DNA of 64,000 nt from Deltaproteobacteria bacterium (GCA_020632665.1 JACKFC010000012.1:1-64000); one strand, 5' to 3'; numbered from the stretch's first letter, positions 1 through 9,458 are shown. A program made the numbers and translations. The notes: generated from the letters alone by a model not told the origin.

Positions 1-276
1 CAGGATCTGGTTGTCGTCGCCGGTCAGCGCCGCCGCGCGGAGCTCGATCCGGACGTGCGGCCGGACGACGAGCTCGCCGTGGCGCAGGCTCATCATCTGC
101 GGCGCGTAGCCCTTGTAGCCGGGCGCGCGCAGCCCGGGATCTTCGGCCGCGGTCGCCGCGACCGGCGGATCTGCGGGCTCAACGGCCCCTGCCACGCCGG
201 CACCACCGACGCTGAGCGCGAGCCCGAGCCCGAGCCCGAGCACAGGGCCCATCCCACGAATGCTCCATCCCCACAT
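1..276 (-). CDS. Secreted/outer-membrane protein, N-terminal part (runs off left edge)
   Basis: The frame is open from an ATG at 276 to the window edge (92 codons). It begins with a short basic segment and a hydrophobic Gly/Leu/Ala core that ends in an Ala-rich stretch, a convincing Sec signal peptide with likely cleavage around AGAVEPA. The first mature residues (GYAPQMMSLRHGELVVRPHV) read like the first strands of an outer-membrane porin or barrel, but too little is present to assign a family. It is divergent from nth. The seen part is certain only as an exported protein; porin is inference. Confidence 0.55.
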   Translation of the reverse strand, partial: MWGWSIRGMGPVLGLGLGLALSVGGAGVAGAVEPADPPVAATAAEDPGLRAPGYKGYAPQMMSLRHGELVVRPHVRIELRAAALTGDDNQIL

Positions 277-389
277 GCAAGCCTCCACAGTTCGCGGCGC
301 GAGGCTAGCAGAGCGCAGGGGGTGCGGGAAGCGTCCACCGCGTGGCAGGCTCAGGTCGCCGTCGCCAACCGCGACACCAGGAGACGTCG

Positions 390-1016
390 ATGCGCAAGCG
401 CGAGAAAGCCGCCAAGATCGCCGAACAATTGCAGGCGCTCTACCCCAACCCGCCGATCCCGCTCGACCACAGCGATCCGTACACGCTGCTGGTCGCCGTC
501 GCCCTCTCGGCGCAGACCACCGACAAGAAAGTCAACGAGGTGACGCCGGGCCTCTTCGCGGTCGCCTCGACGCCGGCGCAGATGGCCGCGCTCGGTGCCG
601 ACGGCATCCTGCCGCTGATCCGGCAGATCGGGCTGGCGCCGACCAAGGCGAAGAACCTCGCGCGTGCGGCGGAGCTGCTGCTCGAGCGCCATGACGGCGC
701 GGTCCCCGCCGAGATGGCCGCGCTCGAAGCGCTCCCCGGCGTCGGTCACAAGACGGCCTCGGTCGTGATGTCGCAGGCCTTCGGCGTGCCGGCGTTCCCG
801 GTCGATACGCATATCCATCGCTTGGCCGCGCGCTGGGGCCTCTCGGATGGCAAGAACGTCGAGAAGACCGAGGCAGACTTGAAGCGCCTGTTCCCGAAGG
901 CGTCCTGGAACGCACTGCACCTACAGATCATCTACTTCGGCCGCGAGCATTGCCCCGCCCGCGGTCACGACGCCGCGGCGTGCCCGATCTGCAGCTGGGC
1001 GGGTGTGCGGCCCTAG
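390..1016 (+). CDS. nth: Endonuclease III (DNA glycosylase/AP lyase)
   Basis: Base-excision repair enzyme that removes oxidised pyrimidines and cleaves the abasic site. The ATG at 390 has AGGAG 8 nt upstream and gives 208 aa, normal for Nth. The helix-hairpin-helix motif LPGVGHKTASVV carries the catalytic Lys, and PVDTHIHRLAARWG supplies the catalytic Asp. The C-terminal iron-sulfur loop is atypical: it reads CPARGHDAAACPICSW, three cysteines with 9- and 2-residue spacings instead of the usual four-Cys C-x6-C-x2-C-x5-C. The cluster may therefore be absent or differently ligated. The gene is monocistronic, followed by a strong hairpin. Confidence 0.93.
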   Translation: MRKREKAAKIAEQLQALYPNPPIPLDHSDPYTLLVAVALSAQTTDKKVNEVTPGLFAVASTPAQMAALGADGILPLIRQIGLAPTKAKNLARAAELLLERHDGAVPAEMAALEALPGVGHKTASVVMSQAFGVPAFPVDTHIHRLAARWGLSDGKNVEKTEADLKRLFPKASWNALHLQIIYFGREHCPARGHDAAACPICSWAGVRP

Positions 1017-1028
1017 CTACGAACGAAC

Positions 1029-1066
1029 GCGGCCGGCGGGCCGCTCTCGCGCTGCCCGCCGGCCGC
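1029..1066. terminator. GC-rich hairpin between nth and the convergent secreted gene
   Basis: A perfect 13-bp stem (1029-1041 with 1054-1066) and 12-nt loop lie between two convergent genes. There is no clear T-run on either side, so it is a stem-loop terminator candidate by position only, possibly acting on both strands. Confidence 0.5.
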
Positions 1067-1097
1067 TCGTGTCACCGCGGTCGCCGTACCAGAGGAC

Positions 1098-3170
1098 CTA
1101 CTTGTAGGAGTCCTGGTACCAGACCTCCATCTCGACCGTGGTCCAACTGTAGTTGCCGGAGAAGTCGTTGCGGCAGTCGGTTGTGCTGTATCCGCTGTAG
1201 CCGTTGCTGCTGCCGGTGATCTTGCGGCACTCGTAGTTGTAGCCGAGGTTGCTGTAGCCGGACGACATGTTGCTGCTGTTGAAGCACCAGTCGTGGCCGG
1301 CACCGAAGCACGGGCCATAGTTGCTGCGATTGTACGTCGCACGGAAGTCATAGCCGTTGCTGGTGCCGGACGTATTCCACTTGTTGTTGTAGCGGTGGCC
1401 GTTGTCCAGGTTGAACAGGAACGAGCCCGGGCAGTGGTATTGGTAGCTGTTGTAGTTGGTGTTCCAGGCGCAGGACGCGTAGCCACCAACCATCGCGCCG
1501 GTGCTCAGCTTGGCGACCGTGACCGTGGGCCCCTTGTAGTTGCAGTTGGTGTGGAAGGCCGATGCGCTCTTGCTGGTGCTCCAGCGGTGGCACATCTTCC
1601 ACTTCATGTTCGGGTTACCGATCCAGTTGTTGATCATCTGGCCCTGGGCCGCGGTGATCACCTTGCTGCCGGCGAAGGCGTTGGTGTAGCTGATGGCGAT
1701 CCAGCCGTCGGGGGTGCACAGCTGCACCGTCGCGTCCTTGTAGCGCATCGTGCCAGCGAGGCTGGCGTCGCACGTCGCCGTCTCGTCACCGAGCTTGACG
1801 CCACCGCCGAGGACCACCGGCCCTCCGGCCTTGCCGTGGCCGTTGTCCTTGCCCCAGAGCTTGCCAGCCACGTAAAGGTCGCCGTTGAGGTTGACCTTCT
1901 GGTTCGAGAGCGTCTTGAGCGCGATGCTCCACTTGACGATCTTGCCGTCGACTTTCGTGTCACAGATCGCCGCGTTGCCCGGCGCCTGCGGGATGCAATA
2001 CGAGGTGTCCAGCGCCTTGAGGTTCCACAATCCCTTGGGGTTGGCGCCGATCCACGCCTTGAGGTCGCCGCTCTTGGGCAAGTTCTGGCTGTTGAAAACC
2101 TTCTTGTAGCTCTTGCTGTCCTTGTCACCGCAGGGGTCGCAGAGGGTCCAGCCCGTCTTCTTGTCGTCCGGCGGCAGCACGGTGAGCGAGACGGTCGAGA
2201 AGTCGGTGTTGATCACCTCGACCGTCAACTCGAAATCCTGCGAGATCCCGATGTCCGGGAAGTCCAACGTCGCGTTGGCGTCCGCGCCCGTGTTGTCGGG
2301 GATCGCGACGTCCGATTGACCAGCGATCGTGTCGGTGAACTGGTTCGACAGCAGGTCGTTGGAGATCTCGTTCAGTCCGTCCTTCGGCAGCGCCGTCGGG
2401 TCGAGCGCGGCGACGCACTTCAGCGAGCCGTCGGCGTTGATGCCCTTGACCACCTCGCCGGCGTTCTTGCACTCGCCAGCCGGCGTCTTGAGCCCGGTCA
2501 GCTTGCTGCCGTCGCCGACGAACGAGGTCGCGGTCACGGTCTTCGCCGAGACGTCACCGGAGAAGGTGCCGTTCGCTGCCTTGAGGCTATTGCCTCCGAG
2601 GTCGACGTCGCCGTCGAACTTCAACTCACTGACGCCGACGCAGGCGGTGCACGCCACGTCGAGGGCCGGTCCGCCCTTGGTCGAACTACCGGCAAAGTTG
2701 AAGCCCATCTTCGCCGCGGCGAGGGAGCCGTTGGCGATCTGATCGCCTGCGACGCAGCCATCGCAGCTCAGCTTGTCGGCCGAAAGCGCGTGCATCGCGA
2801 AGACCGTGCTGTGCAGCGGCTGCGCAGGGAGCTCCGGATCCGAACCGACCTTCAGCGTCAGCCACTGCCCCTTCGCCGCGGCGAGCTTGCCGGCGTCGAT
2901 GGCGGTCGAGGATCCGAGCGCATGGCTGAATCGACCACCGGCGACCTTCACCTTGACCGGCCCTTCGGTCCAGAGCTGGGTGCCGCTCGACTGCGCGTCG
3001 TAGATCGAGAAGGTGATGTCGTAATCACCGTCTGCAGCCGCGCTGCCGCCGGAAGAGGTGAGCACACCCTCGACCAGCGAGGTGGCCGGAGCCGCGGCCA
3101 TCGCTGCGGTCGGCACAGCGAGCAGGACGCCTAGAGCAGCGACAAGAGCGCGGAGATGGATACAATTCAT
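1098..3170 (-). CDS. Secreted modular protein: fibre-like stalk, P-domain, C-terminal TLDc-like head
   Basis: 690 aa with a clear Sec signal peptide (cleavage near AAMAAAPAT). Residues about 30-110 resemble the strand-rich N-terminus of tail-fibre-like surface proteins (DGDYDITFSIYD). Residues about 195-230 carry the stalk motif ATSFVGDGSKLTGL. Residues about 287-425 match a proprotein-convertase P/homo-B jelly roll (IPDNTGADAN at the start, GLWNLKALD near the end). From about 515 to the end the pattern FHTNCNYKGPTVTVAK, GGYASCAWN, YGPCFGAGHD, TTVEMEVW follows the TLDc domain, which is typical of eukaryotes. The first three parts are nearly the same as in the gene at 3203-5182, 32 bp upstream in transcription order. 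Probably secreted or surface bound. Domain names are from pattern recognition, not a search. Confidence 0.8.
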   Translation of the reverse strand: MNCIHLRALVAALGVLLAVPTAAMAAAPATSLVEGVLTSSGGSAAADGDYDITFSIYDAQSSGTQLWTEGPVKVKVAGGRFSHALGSSTAIDAGKLAAAKGQWLTLKVGSDPELPAQPLHSTVFAMHALSADKLSCDGCVAGDQIANGSLAAAKMGFNFAGSSTKGGPALDVACTACVGVSELKFDGDVDLGGNSLKAANGTFSGDVSAKTVTATSFVGDGSKLTGLKTPAGECKNAGEVVKGINADGSLKCVAALDPTALPKDGLNEISNDLLSNQFTDTIAGQSDVAIPDNTGADANATLDFPDIGISQDFELTVEVINTDFSTVSLTVLPPDDKKTGWTLCDPCGDKDSKSYKKVFNSQNLPKSGDLKAWIGANPKGLWNLKALDTSYCIPQAPGNAAICDTKVDGKIVKWSIALKTLSNQKVNLNGDLYVAGKLWGKDNGHGKAGGPVVLGGGVKLGDETATCDASLAGTMRYKDATVQLCTPDGWIAISYTNAFAGSKVITAAQGQMINNWIGNPNMKWKMCHRWSTSKSASAFHTNCNYKGPTVTVAKLSTGAMVGGYASCAWNTNYNSYQYHCPGSFLFNLDNGHRYNNKWNTSGTSNGYDFRATYNRSNYGPCFGAGHDWCFNSSNMSSGYSNLGYNYECRKITGSSNGYSGYSTTDCRNDFSGNYSWTTVEMEVWYQDSYK

Positions 3171-3202
3171 GGTTCCTCCAAGTGAGACGTGCGTCGGCCC
3201 GA

Positions 3203-5182
3203 CTATTTGCCGGCCATCGGTCCCTCGTATTCCAGCCGGAAGCGGCTGTGCGCGCCGCCACTATTCCAAGAATGCCACTGGTACTGGTTGCCACATCCGT
3301 CGTGGTAGGCCTGCACCTTCACCGAATCACCCGCCATCAGCGGGCCATTGAACTCGAGCTCGGCCTGGTGCCACTGGTTGCTCGCCGAAGGCGCGATATT
3401 GTGGCTGTAGGCCTTGTAGGAGCCGTTGACCAGGAACTGCAGGTTCTGCGAGCCGCAACCATGCTGAATCGCGTAGAAGAACATGCGGTAGTGGCCGCTG
3501 ATCTTCACCGTGATGGTTCCGTTGGCGTTGACCGTGAAGTAATCCTCCGCGTCGTTCCACTCCACCCCGTCGAGGCAATAATCGGCCCAGCCGGAGCCCT
3601 GCGAGTGCGACTTGCAGCCGCCCTGGAAGGAGACCGGGCGGCTCCGCGCGACAGTCCAGGCGTATTGCATCGGGCCTGTCTTCGGGGGGTTGGTGTTGCA
3701 CACGACCAAGCCATATTTGGTGCTCCAGGCGAGCGTGCCGAGATGGACTGCGTCGCAGGTGCCGGGCGCGCCGACCTTGATCCCGCCGGCGGCGACCAGT
3801 CCGGCGCCAACCTGCAGGTCACCACCCGGCTTGCCGTGGCCGTTGTCCTTGCCCCAGATCTTGCCATCGACATAGACGTCGCCGTTGGCGCTCACCTTCT
3901 TGTTCGAGAGCGTCTGGATCTTGATGCTCCAGGCGATGATCTTGCCGTCGGTCTTGGCGATCGTGTCGCAGAGCGCGGCGTTACCCGGCGCCTGCGGGAT
4001 ACAATACGAGGTGTCGAGCACCTTGAGGTTCCACAGGCCCTTGGGGTTGGCGTTGATCCAGGCGGCGAGGTCGCCCGACTTCGGCAGCGTGCTCTTGTTG
4101 AAGGTCTTCTTGTAGCTCTTGCTGTCCTTGTCGCCGCAGGGATCGCAGAGCGTCCAGCCGGTCTTCTTGTCATCGGGCGGCAGCACCGTCAGCGCCACCG
4201 TGGAGAGGTCGGTGTTGCTGATCTCGACGGTGAGCTCGAAATCCTGCGCGAGGCCGATATCCGGGAAGGTCAGCTCGGAGTTGGCGTCGGCGCCGGTATT
4301 GTCGGGAATTGCGAGGCCCGCCTGGCCGGCGATCGTATCGACGAATTGGTTGCCGATCAGGCCGTTGCTGATCTCGTCGATGCCATCCTTGGGCAGCGCG
4401 CTCGGGTCCAGCGCAGCGACGCACTCGAGGGTTCCGTCGGCCTTGATGCCCTTCACCACCTCGCCGGGCTTGCTGCAGGTTCCGGCCGGGGTCTTGATGC
4501 CGGTCAGCTTGCTGCCGTCGCCGACGAAGCTGGTCGCGGTCACGCTCTTGGCGCTGACGTCGCCGCTGAACGTGCCGTTGCCGGCCTTGATGCTGTTGCC
4601 GCCGAGGTCGACGTCGGCGTCGAACTTCAGCTCGGCGACGTTGACGCAGCCGGAGCAGGCGAGGTCGAGCGCGGGGCCACCCTTGGTCGAGCTGCCGGCG
4701 AAGTTGAAGCCGAGCTTGGCGGCGGCGATCGCGCCATTGGCGATCTGATCGCCAGAGACGCAGCCGGTGCAGGCGAGCGCCTCGGCGCTGCCGGCGAGCA
4801 CGGCGTAGGGCGCCGAGCGGACCGGCTGACGCGGCAGCTCCGGGTCCGTGCCGACCGTGACACCGAGGAAGGGGGTCGCCAACGTCGCGAGCGTCTTGGC
4901 GTCGAGCGCTTTGCCGGCGCCGAGGGCCGCGCTGAAGCGACCTCCCTTGACCATGACCTTCATCGGGCCGTCGCTCCAGGCCGCCGTGCCGCCCGTCGCC
5001 GCGGCGTAGAGGGCGAAGCTGAGGTCGTACTCGCCATCTGCTGCAGGGGCTCCCCCGCTGGAGAGCAGCGCGCCTTCGACCGTCGCGGTCCCAGGCGTCG
5101 CCGCCGACGCCATCGCCGGCGCGGCAACGAGCGCCACCATGGCCAGAAGGGTCGAAGCCCGTGAGATAATGTGCGTCAGCAT
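3203..5182 (-). CDS. Secreted modular protein: fibre-like stalk, P-domain, C-terminal C1q/TNF-like head
   Basis: 659 aa, with a signal peptide ending around AMASAATPG. It is a paralog of the product of 1098-3170: the N-terminal strand-rich domain, the ATSFVGDGSKLTG stalk and the P-domain (residues about 287-425) align almost residue for residue. The C-terminal 140 aa are unrelated to that neighbour. They show a jelly-roll pattern (YFTVNANGTITVKISGHYRM, then FNGPLMAGDSVKVQAY, then FRLEYEG at the end) that resembles C1q/TNF-like beta sandwiches. It lies 13 bp after the giant Cys-rich lipoprotein gene and 32 bp before its paralog, so cotranscription is likely. Head assignment is inference. Confidence 0.78.
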   Translation of the reverse strand: MLTHIISRASTLLAMVALVAAPAMASAATPGTATVEGALLSSGGAPAADGEYDLSFALYAAATGGTAAWSDGPMKVMVKGGRFSAALGAGKALDAKTLATLATPFLGVTVGTDPELPRQPVRSAPYAVLAGSAEALACTGCVSGDQIANGAIAAAKLGFNFAGSSTKGGPALDLACSGCVNVAELKFDADVDLGGNSIKAGNGTFSGDVSAKSVTATSFVGDGSKLTGIKTPAGTCSKPGEVVKGIKADGTLECVAALDPSALPKDGIDEISNGLIGNQFVDTIAGQAGLAIPDNTGADANSELTFPDIGLAQDFELTVEISNTDLSTVALTVLPPDDKKTGWTLCDPCGDKDSKSYKKTFNKSTLPKSGDLAAWINANPKGLWNLKVLDTSYCIPQAPGNAALCDTIAKTDGKIIAWSIKIQTLSNKKVSANGDVYVDGKIWGKDNGHGKPGGDLQVGAGLVAAGGIKVGAPGTCDAVHLGTLAWSTKYGLVVCNTNPPKTGPMQYAWTVARSRPVSFQGGCKSHSQGSGWADYCLDGVEWNDAEDYFTVNANGTITVKISGHYRMFFYAIQHGCGSQNLQFLVNGSYKAYSHNIAPSASNQWHQAELEFNGPLMAGDSVKVQAYHDGCGNQYQWHSWNSGGAHSRFRLEYEGPMAGK

Positions 5183-5195
5183 CGATGCCCCCAGT

Positions 5196-8100
5196 CTATT
5201 TGCCGAAGATGGCCATCAGCCAAGAGAGGAAACCCGTACGGGCGCCGAATTTGCCGCCCTGTGCGGCGTCGACCGGCCCTGCGACCGGGCTCGCTCCGAC
5301 CACCGCGCGCAGCTTGGTGCTGTCCACCGCGTAATTCACGTCACGGGCCTGGAAGGCCGTGGGCGCGCAGCCCTCGTCGGTGACGCCGTCGCAGTTGTTG
5401 TCCTTGCCGTCGCAGCTCTCGCCGGCTGGCCCCTTGCTGCCCTGGCAGGTGCCGAGCGAGCCGTCCTGCTGGCAGACCTGGACGCCGTCCTTGCACTCAC
5501 CCTTGCCGCGCGTCGACGGGTCGAAGCTGTAGCAGGGTTCGCTCAGGTTGGTGTTGACCGGGTTGCTGCAGCCCTTGGCCTTGTCGCAGACGTCCTCGGT
5601 GCAGACGTTGCCGTCGGCGCAGGTCACGGCCTTGCCGGGCAGGCAGGTCCAGGCGCCGGTGCCGTCCTTGCCGCAGACGTCGCCCGAGGTGCAGGCGTTG
5701 TCGTCCGAGCACGATTGGACCAGCTCCTTGTAGACGCACTTGCCGGTCGACTTGTCGCAGCTGTCGGCGGTGCAGGGGTTGCCGTCGTCGCAGCTGAGCT
5801 GCTTGCCGGCGACACATTTACCGGCGTCGCAGTAGTCCTTCTCGGTGCAGGCGTCGCCGTCGGCGTCGCAGCTACCCGACTGCGGCGTGTGGACGCAGCC
5901 GGCCTTCGGATCGCAGGAGTCGGCGGTGCACGGCGAGTTGTCGTCGCAGGGCAGCAGCGATCCAGCCTTGCACGCGCCGCTGGTACACGCGTCCTTGGTG
6001 GTGCAGAGCGAGCCGTCGGCGTCACACGGCGTATCGTCGGCCTTGACGTCGGCCTCGCACTTGCCGGTCTTGGCGACGCATTCGGTCTTCTTGCAGAAGT
6101 TGTCGGTGCTGGTGTCGCAGGTCACGACCGTCGCCGGGTTGACCTTGCACTGGTTGTCCTTGTCGCAGAAGAGCGTGCCGTTGCAGAGGTCACCGTCCTC
6201 CTTCTGGGCGCAGTCGCTGTCCTTGGTGCAGGCGCAGGTATTGGTGCCACCGACGCACTTGCCGGTCTGGCAGGTGTCGTTCTGGGTGCAGGCGTTGCCG
6301 TCGTCGCACGTCTTCTGGTCGAGCGGCTTGTTCTGGCAGCCGGCCTGCTGGTCACAGACGTCGAGGGTGCAGTCGTTGTCGTCGTTGCACTTGGTCTTCT
6401 CGTTGAAGGCAGAGCCCTTGCACACGCCACCCTGGCAGCTGTCGAGCTCGGTGCAGGCGTCGCCGTCGTTGCACGGACCGGCGAGCGGCGTGTTGACGCA
6501 ACCGTTCTTCGGGTCGCAGCTATCGGAGGTGCAGGTGCTCTTGTCGTCGCAGTCGAGCAGCTTGCCCGGCTTGCAGAGGCCGGTGTCGCAGGCGTCGCCG
6601 GAGGTGCAGACGTTGTCGTCGGCCTGGCAGGGCGTGCCGTCGGCTTCCTTGAGTAGCCCGCATTTGCCGGCCTTCGGGTCGCAGACGTTCTTCTGGCAGG
6701 TCGAGTCGAGTGAGGTATCGCAGGTCACGATGGTCCCGGGGTTGACCTTGCATTGGAACGGCTGCGCGCTCTTGTCGCAGTAGAGCGTACCGTTGCAGAG
6801 GTTGCCGTCCTCGCTGCCGGCGCAGTCCTGATCCGAACTGCAACCGCAGGTATTGACGCCCGAGTTGCACTTGCCGTCCTTGCAGTAGTCGTTCTGGGTG
6901 CAGGCGTTGCCGTCGTCGCAGACCGCGGCGTCGTCGGAGAGGTGGACGCAGCCGTCCTGCGTGCTGCAGGTGTCGGTGGTGCAGGGGTTGCCGTCGTCGC
7001 ACTTGACCTTGGGGTCGAACTTGCTGCCGGTGCAGGTGCCTTCCTTACAGACATCGCCCGAGGTGCAGGCGTCGCCGTCCTCGCAGCCGGCGCCGTCGGC
7101 GATCCCGGTGAAGACGCAGCCCTTCTTGGCGTCGCACTGGTCCTGCGTACAGGGGTTCTTGTCGTTGCACTCGAGGTTCTCGCCGCCAACGCAGGTGTAG
7201 AGCTTGGTCGTCGGCTCGGTGCCACAGGCGTCGGCGAGGGTGCAGGCGTTGTCGTCGTCGCATTTGTCGATGCGCGGCTTGCTGCTGCACTTGCCCGTAT
7301 CTTTGGCGCAGACGTCGTCGGTGCAGAACTCGCCGTCGTCGCAATCCTTGGCCTTGCCGGCGACGCAGGTGCCGCTGGCGCACACGTCGGCGACGGTGCA
7401 TGCGTCGCCGTCGGCGTCGCAGGGGTTGGTGTTGGGCTTGAAGTCACAGCCGCTCTTCGGGTCGCAGCTGTCGTCGGTGCACGGGTTCTCGTCGTCGCAG
7501 GAGACGCCCGCGCCGACCAGGCAGTTGCCGGACTTGCATTGGTCGCCCTTGGTGCAGACCGAGCTATCGGCGTCGCAGGGCTTGCCGTCGAGCTCTTGGG
7601 TCAGCTCGCACTTGCCGTTCTTCGGGTTGCAGGCGTTGGTCTGGCACTCGTTGTTGACCGTCTCGTCGCACGCGACGAGCGAGCTCGGCTTGACCTTGCA
7701 CTGGAAGGGCTGCGCGCTGGTGTCGCAGAAGAGCGTGCCGTTGCAGAGGTTGCCGTCTTCCTTCGAGGCGCAGTCGGCGTCGCTGTTGCAGCCGCAGGTA
7801 TTGTCGCCGGAGATGCATTTGCCGGCCTTGCAGGTGTCGTTGACGGTGCAGAGGTTGCCATCGTCGCAGGGCTTGTCGGATTGCGGCGCGTGGGTGCAGC
7901 CGGCCTTCGGATCACAGGCGTCGGTGGTGCAGAGGTCACCGTCGTCACAGGCCTCGGTCACGTCGAGCGAGAGGCCGACGCAGGCGCCGCCGTCGCAGGC
8001 GTCGCTGGTCGTGCACTTGTCACCGTCGTCGCAGGGGCCTGGGATCGCCTTGTGCGTGCAGCCGCTGGCCGGGTCACAGCTGTCGGCGGTGCAGGAGCTG

Positions 8101-9458
8101 CCGTCGTTGCACTCGACGGCCGCCCCCTTGCAGGTGTCCTGGGCGCAGGTCTCGTTCGCGGTGCACGGGTTGCCGTCGTTGCAGGGCTCGCCGTCCTTGT
8201 TGCTGTAGGTGCAGGAGCCGGTGCTGATATTGCACTTGCCGAGAACGCAGACCTCACCGGAGTCGCAGCTCTTCTGCGAGCCGGCCTGGCAGAGACCTTC
8301 CTTGCAGATATCGCCGACGGAGCAGGGGTTGTCGTCGGCGTTGCAGGGCTCGCCGCTCGAGGGCACCGATTGGCAGCCGGCCTTGTCGTCGCAGGTGTCG
8401 GCGGTGCATGGGTTGCCGTCGTCGCAGACCTTCGCGGTGCCGGCGTTGCACTTGCCTTCCTTGCAGACGTCGTTCTCGGTACAGACCGAGCCGTCGGCGT
8501 CGCACGGCGTATCGCTCTGCGGGCTGTGCGTGCAGCCGCCGGTGCCGTTGCAGGAATCGGTGGTGCAGGGGTTGCCGTCGTCGCAGGTGCCGTCGTCGGT
8601 CGCGCCGTTGCAGTCGTTGTCGACGCCGTCGCAGGTCTCGGTCGCCGGCTCGGGCGCGGCGCATGCCGTCAAGCCACCGCCGTCGGGCGCGCCGGGGGTG
8701 CCCTCCGCGAGGCATTTGCGCACGCCCTTGCACTTGCCGCCGTTGCTGTGCGGCACGTAGCAGCTGGTGACGGCCTCTTTCTGCAGCGCGCCGGGGCCGC
8801 AGTCGCAGACCTCGCCGACCTGCAGCACGCAGCGCTTGGCGGTCTTGCCGGTCACGTCGGTCGAGGTCTCGCAGACGTAGTCCGTCGGGCATTCGGTGCT
8901 GTTCTCGCAGGGCGTGGCGCAGAAGGCGCCGGCGTCACCGCGGTCGACACAGACGGCGTCCGGAGCGCCGAGATCCTGGCACGCCGCGTTGGTCTCACAG
9001 GGATCGCAGATCGTCGCGTGCTTCTGCACGCAGATGGCGGATTTGTTGCTGCCGGTGCCGGCCACCTCGACGCAGACCTTGCCATCACCGCAGGGTTCGG
9101 TGTCGGTGAGCACGCAGGTCGCGGCACAGACCTTCTCGCCCTGCTGCTCGACGCAGTGACCGGAGTAGCAGGCGTCGTCATTCTTGCAGGCGCAGCCGGG
9201 GCTGCCTGGGCAGCTGGTGCCGACATCGCCGCCGCCGACATCCTTGCTGGTGTCGGCTTGGACGGAGTCCCCGGTGCCGGTCGTGTCCTCGCCACTATCG
9301 GAGATCTGGCTGTCTTGCCCGGACGCCGTGTCTGCCGTCACGTCGCCGCCCGTCACCGGGCCGGACGAATCGCCGCAACCCGCCAGCAACAAGACAGCCA
9401 GCAGTGTCAGCAAGTTGATGCCTACGGCGCGGGCCGCGACGCTCTCTCGACGGTTCAT
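5196..9458 (-). CDS. Giant Cys-rich repeat lipoprotein (1420 aa, CTDC-type repeats)
   Basis: The start at 9458 is preferred over an upstream ATG at 9557. It has GGGGAG about 7 nt upstream and is followed at once by a lipoprotein signal with lipobox LLAGC. After a Thr/Ser/Asp-rich linker (residues about 30-75), most of the protein is a chain of units of the type C-D-DG-N/D-x-CT-xx-xC-D, like the Dictyostelium CTDC repeat (PF00526). Two MopE-like putative metal-binding motifs occur, TCDGVDNDCNG near residue 272 and SCDGKDNNCDG near 1352. Three long super-repeats start near nt 7803, 6853 and 6243, each opening with C-G/A-C and containing DLCNGTLFCD or similar. Probably an extended, disulfide-stapled, calcium-binding surface rod; function unknown. 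Confidence 0.85.
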   Translation of the reverse strand: MNRRESVAARAVGINLLTLLAVLLLAGCGDSSGPVTGGDVTADTASGQDSQISDSGEDTTGTGDSVQADTSKDVGGGDVGTSCPGSPGCACKNDDACYSGHCVEQQGEKVCAATCVLTDTEPCGDGKVCVEVAGTGSNKSAICVQKHATICDPCETNAACQDLGAPDAVCVDRGDAGAFCATPCENSTECPTDYVCETSTDVTGKTAKRCVLQVGEVCDCGPGALQKEAVTSCYVPHSNGGKCKGVRKCLAEGTPGAPDGGGLTACAAPEPATETCDGVDNDCNGATDDGTCDDGNPCTTDSCNGTGGCTHSPQSDTPCDADGSVCTENDVCKEGKCNAGTAKVCDDGNPCTADTCDDKAGCQSVPSSGEPCNADDNPCSVGDICKEGLCQAGSQKSCDSGEVCVLGKCNISTGSCTYSNKDGEPCNDGNPCTANETCAQDTCKGAAVECNDGSSCTADSCDPASGCTHKAIPGPCDDGDKCTTSDACDGGACVGLSLDVTEACDDGDLCTTDACDPKAGCTHAPQSDKPCDDGNLCTVNDTCKAGKCISGDNTCGCNSDADCASKEDGNLCNGTLFCDTSAQPFQCKVKPSSLVACDETVNNECQTNACNPKNGKCELTQELDGKPCDADSSVCTKGDQCKSGNCLVGAGVSCDDENPCTDDSCDPKSGCDFKPNTNPCDADGDACTVADVCASGTCVAGKAKDCDDGEFCTDDVCAKDTGKCSSKPRIDKCDDDNACTLADACGTEPTTKLYTCVGGENLECNDKNPCTQDQCDAKKGCVFTGIADGAGCEDGDACTSGDVCKEGTCTGSKFDPKVKCDDGNPCTTDTCSTQDGCVHLSDDAAVCDDGNACTQNDYCKDGKCNSGVNTCGCSSDQDCAGSEDGNLCNGTLYCDKSAQPFQCKVNPGTIVTCDTSLDSTCQKNVCDPKAGKCGLLKEADGTPCQADDNVCTSGDACDTGLCKPGKLLDCDDKSTCTSDSCDPKNGCVNTPLAGPCNDGDACTELDSCQGGVCKGSAFNEKTKCNDDNDCTLDVCDQQAGCQNKPLDQKTCDDGNACTQNDTCQTGKCVGGTNTCACTKDSDCAQKEDGDLCNGTLFCDKDNQCKVNPATVVTCDTSTDNFCKKTECVAKTGKCEADVKADDTPCDADGSLCTTKDACTSGACKAGSLLPCDDNSPCTADSCDPKAGCVHTPQSGSCDADGDACTEKDYCDAGKCVAGKQLSCDDGNPCTADSCDKSTGKCVYKELVQSCSDDNACTSGDVCGKDGTGAWTCLPGKAVTCADGNVCTEDVCDKAKGCSNPVNTNLSEPCYSFDPSTRGKGECKDGVQVCQQDGSLGTCQGSKGPAGESCDGKDNNCDGVTDEGCAPTAFQARDVNYAVDSTKLRAVVGASPVAGPVDAAQGGKFGARTGFLSWLMAIFGK

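Noticed and set aside
5200..9400. Regularly spaced repeats resembling a CRISPR array
   Set aside because: The periodicity is codon-based and degenerate, inside one open frame encoding Cys units; no identical direct repeats with unique spacers and no cas genes.
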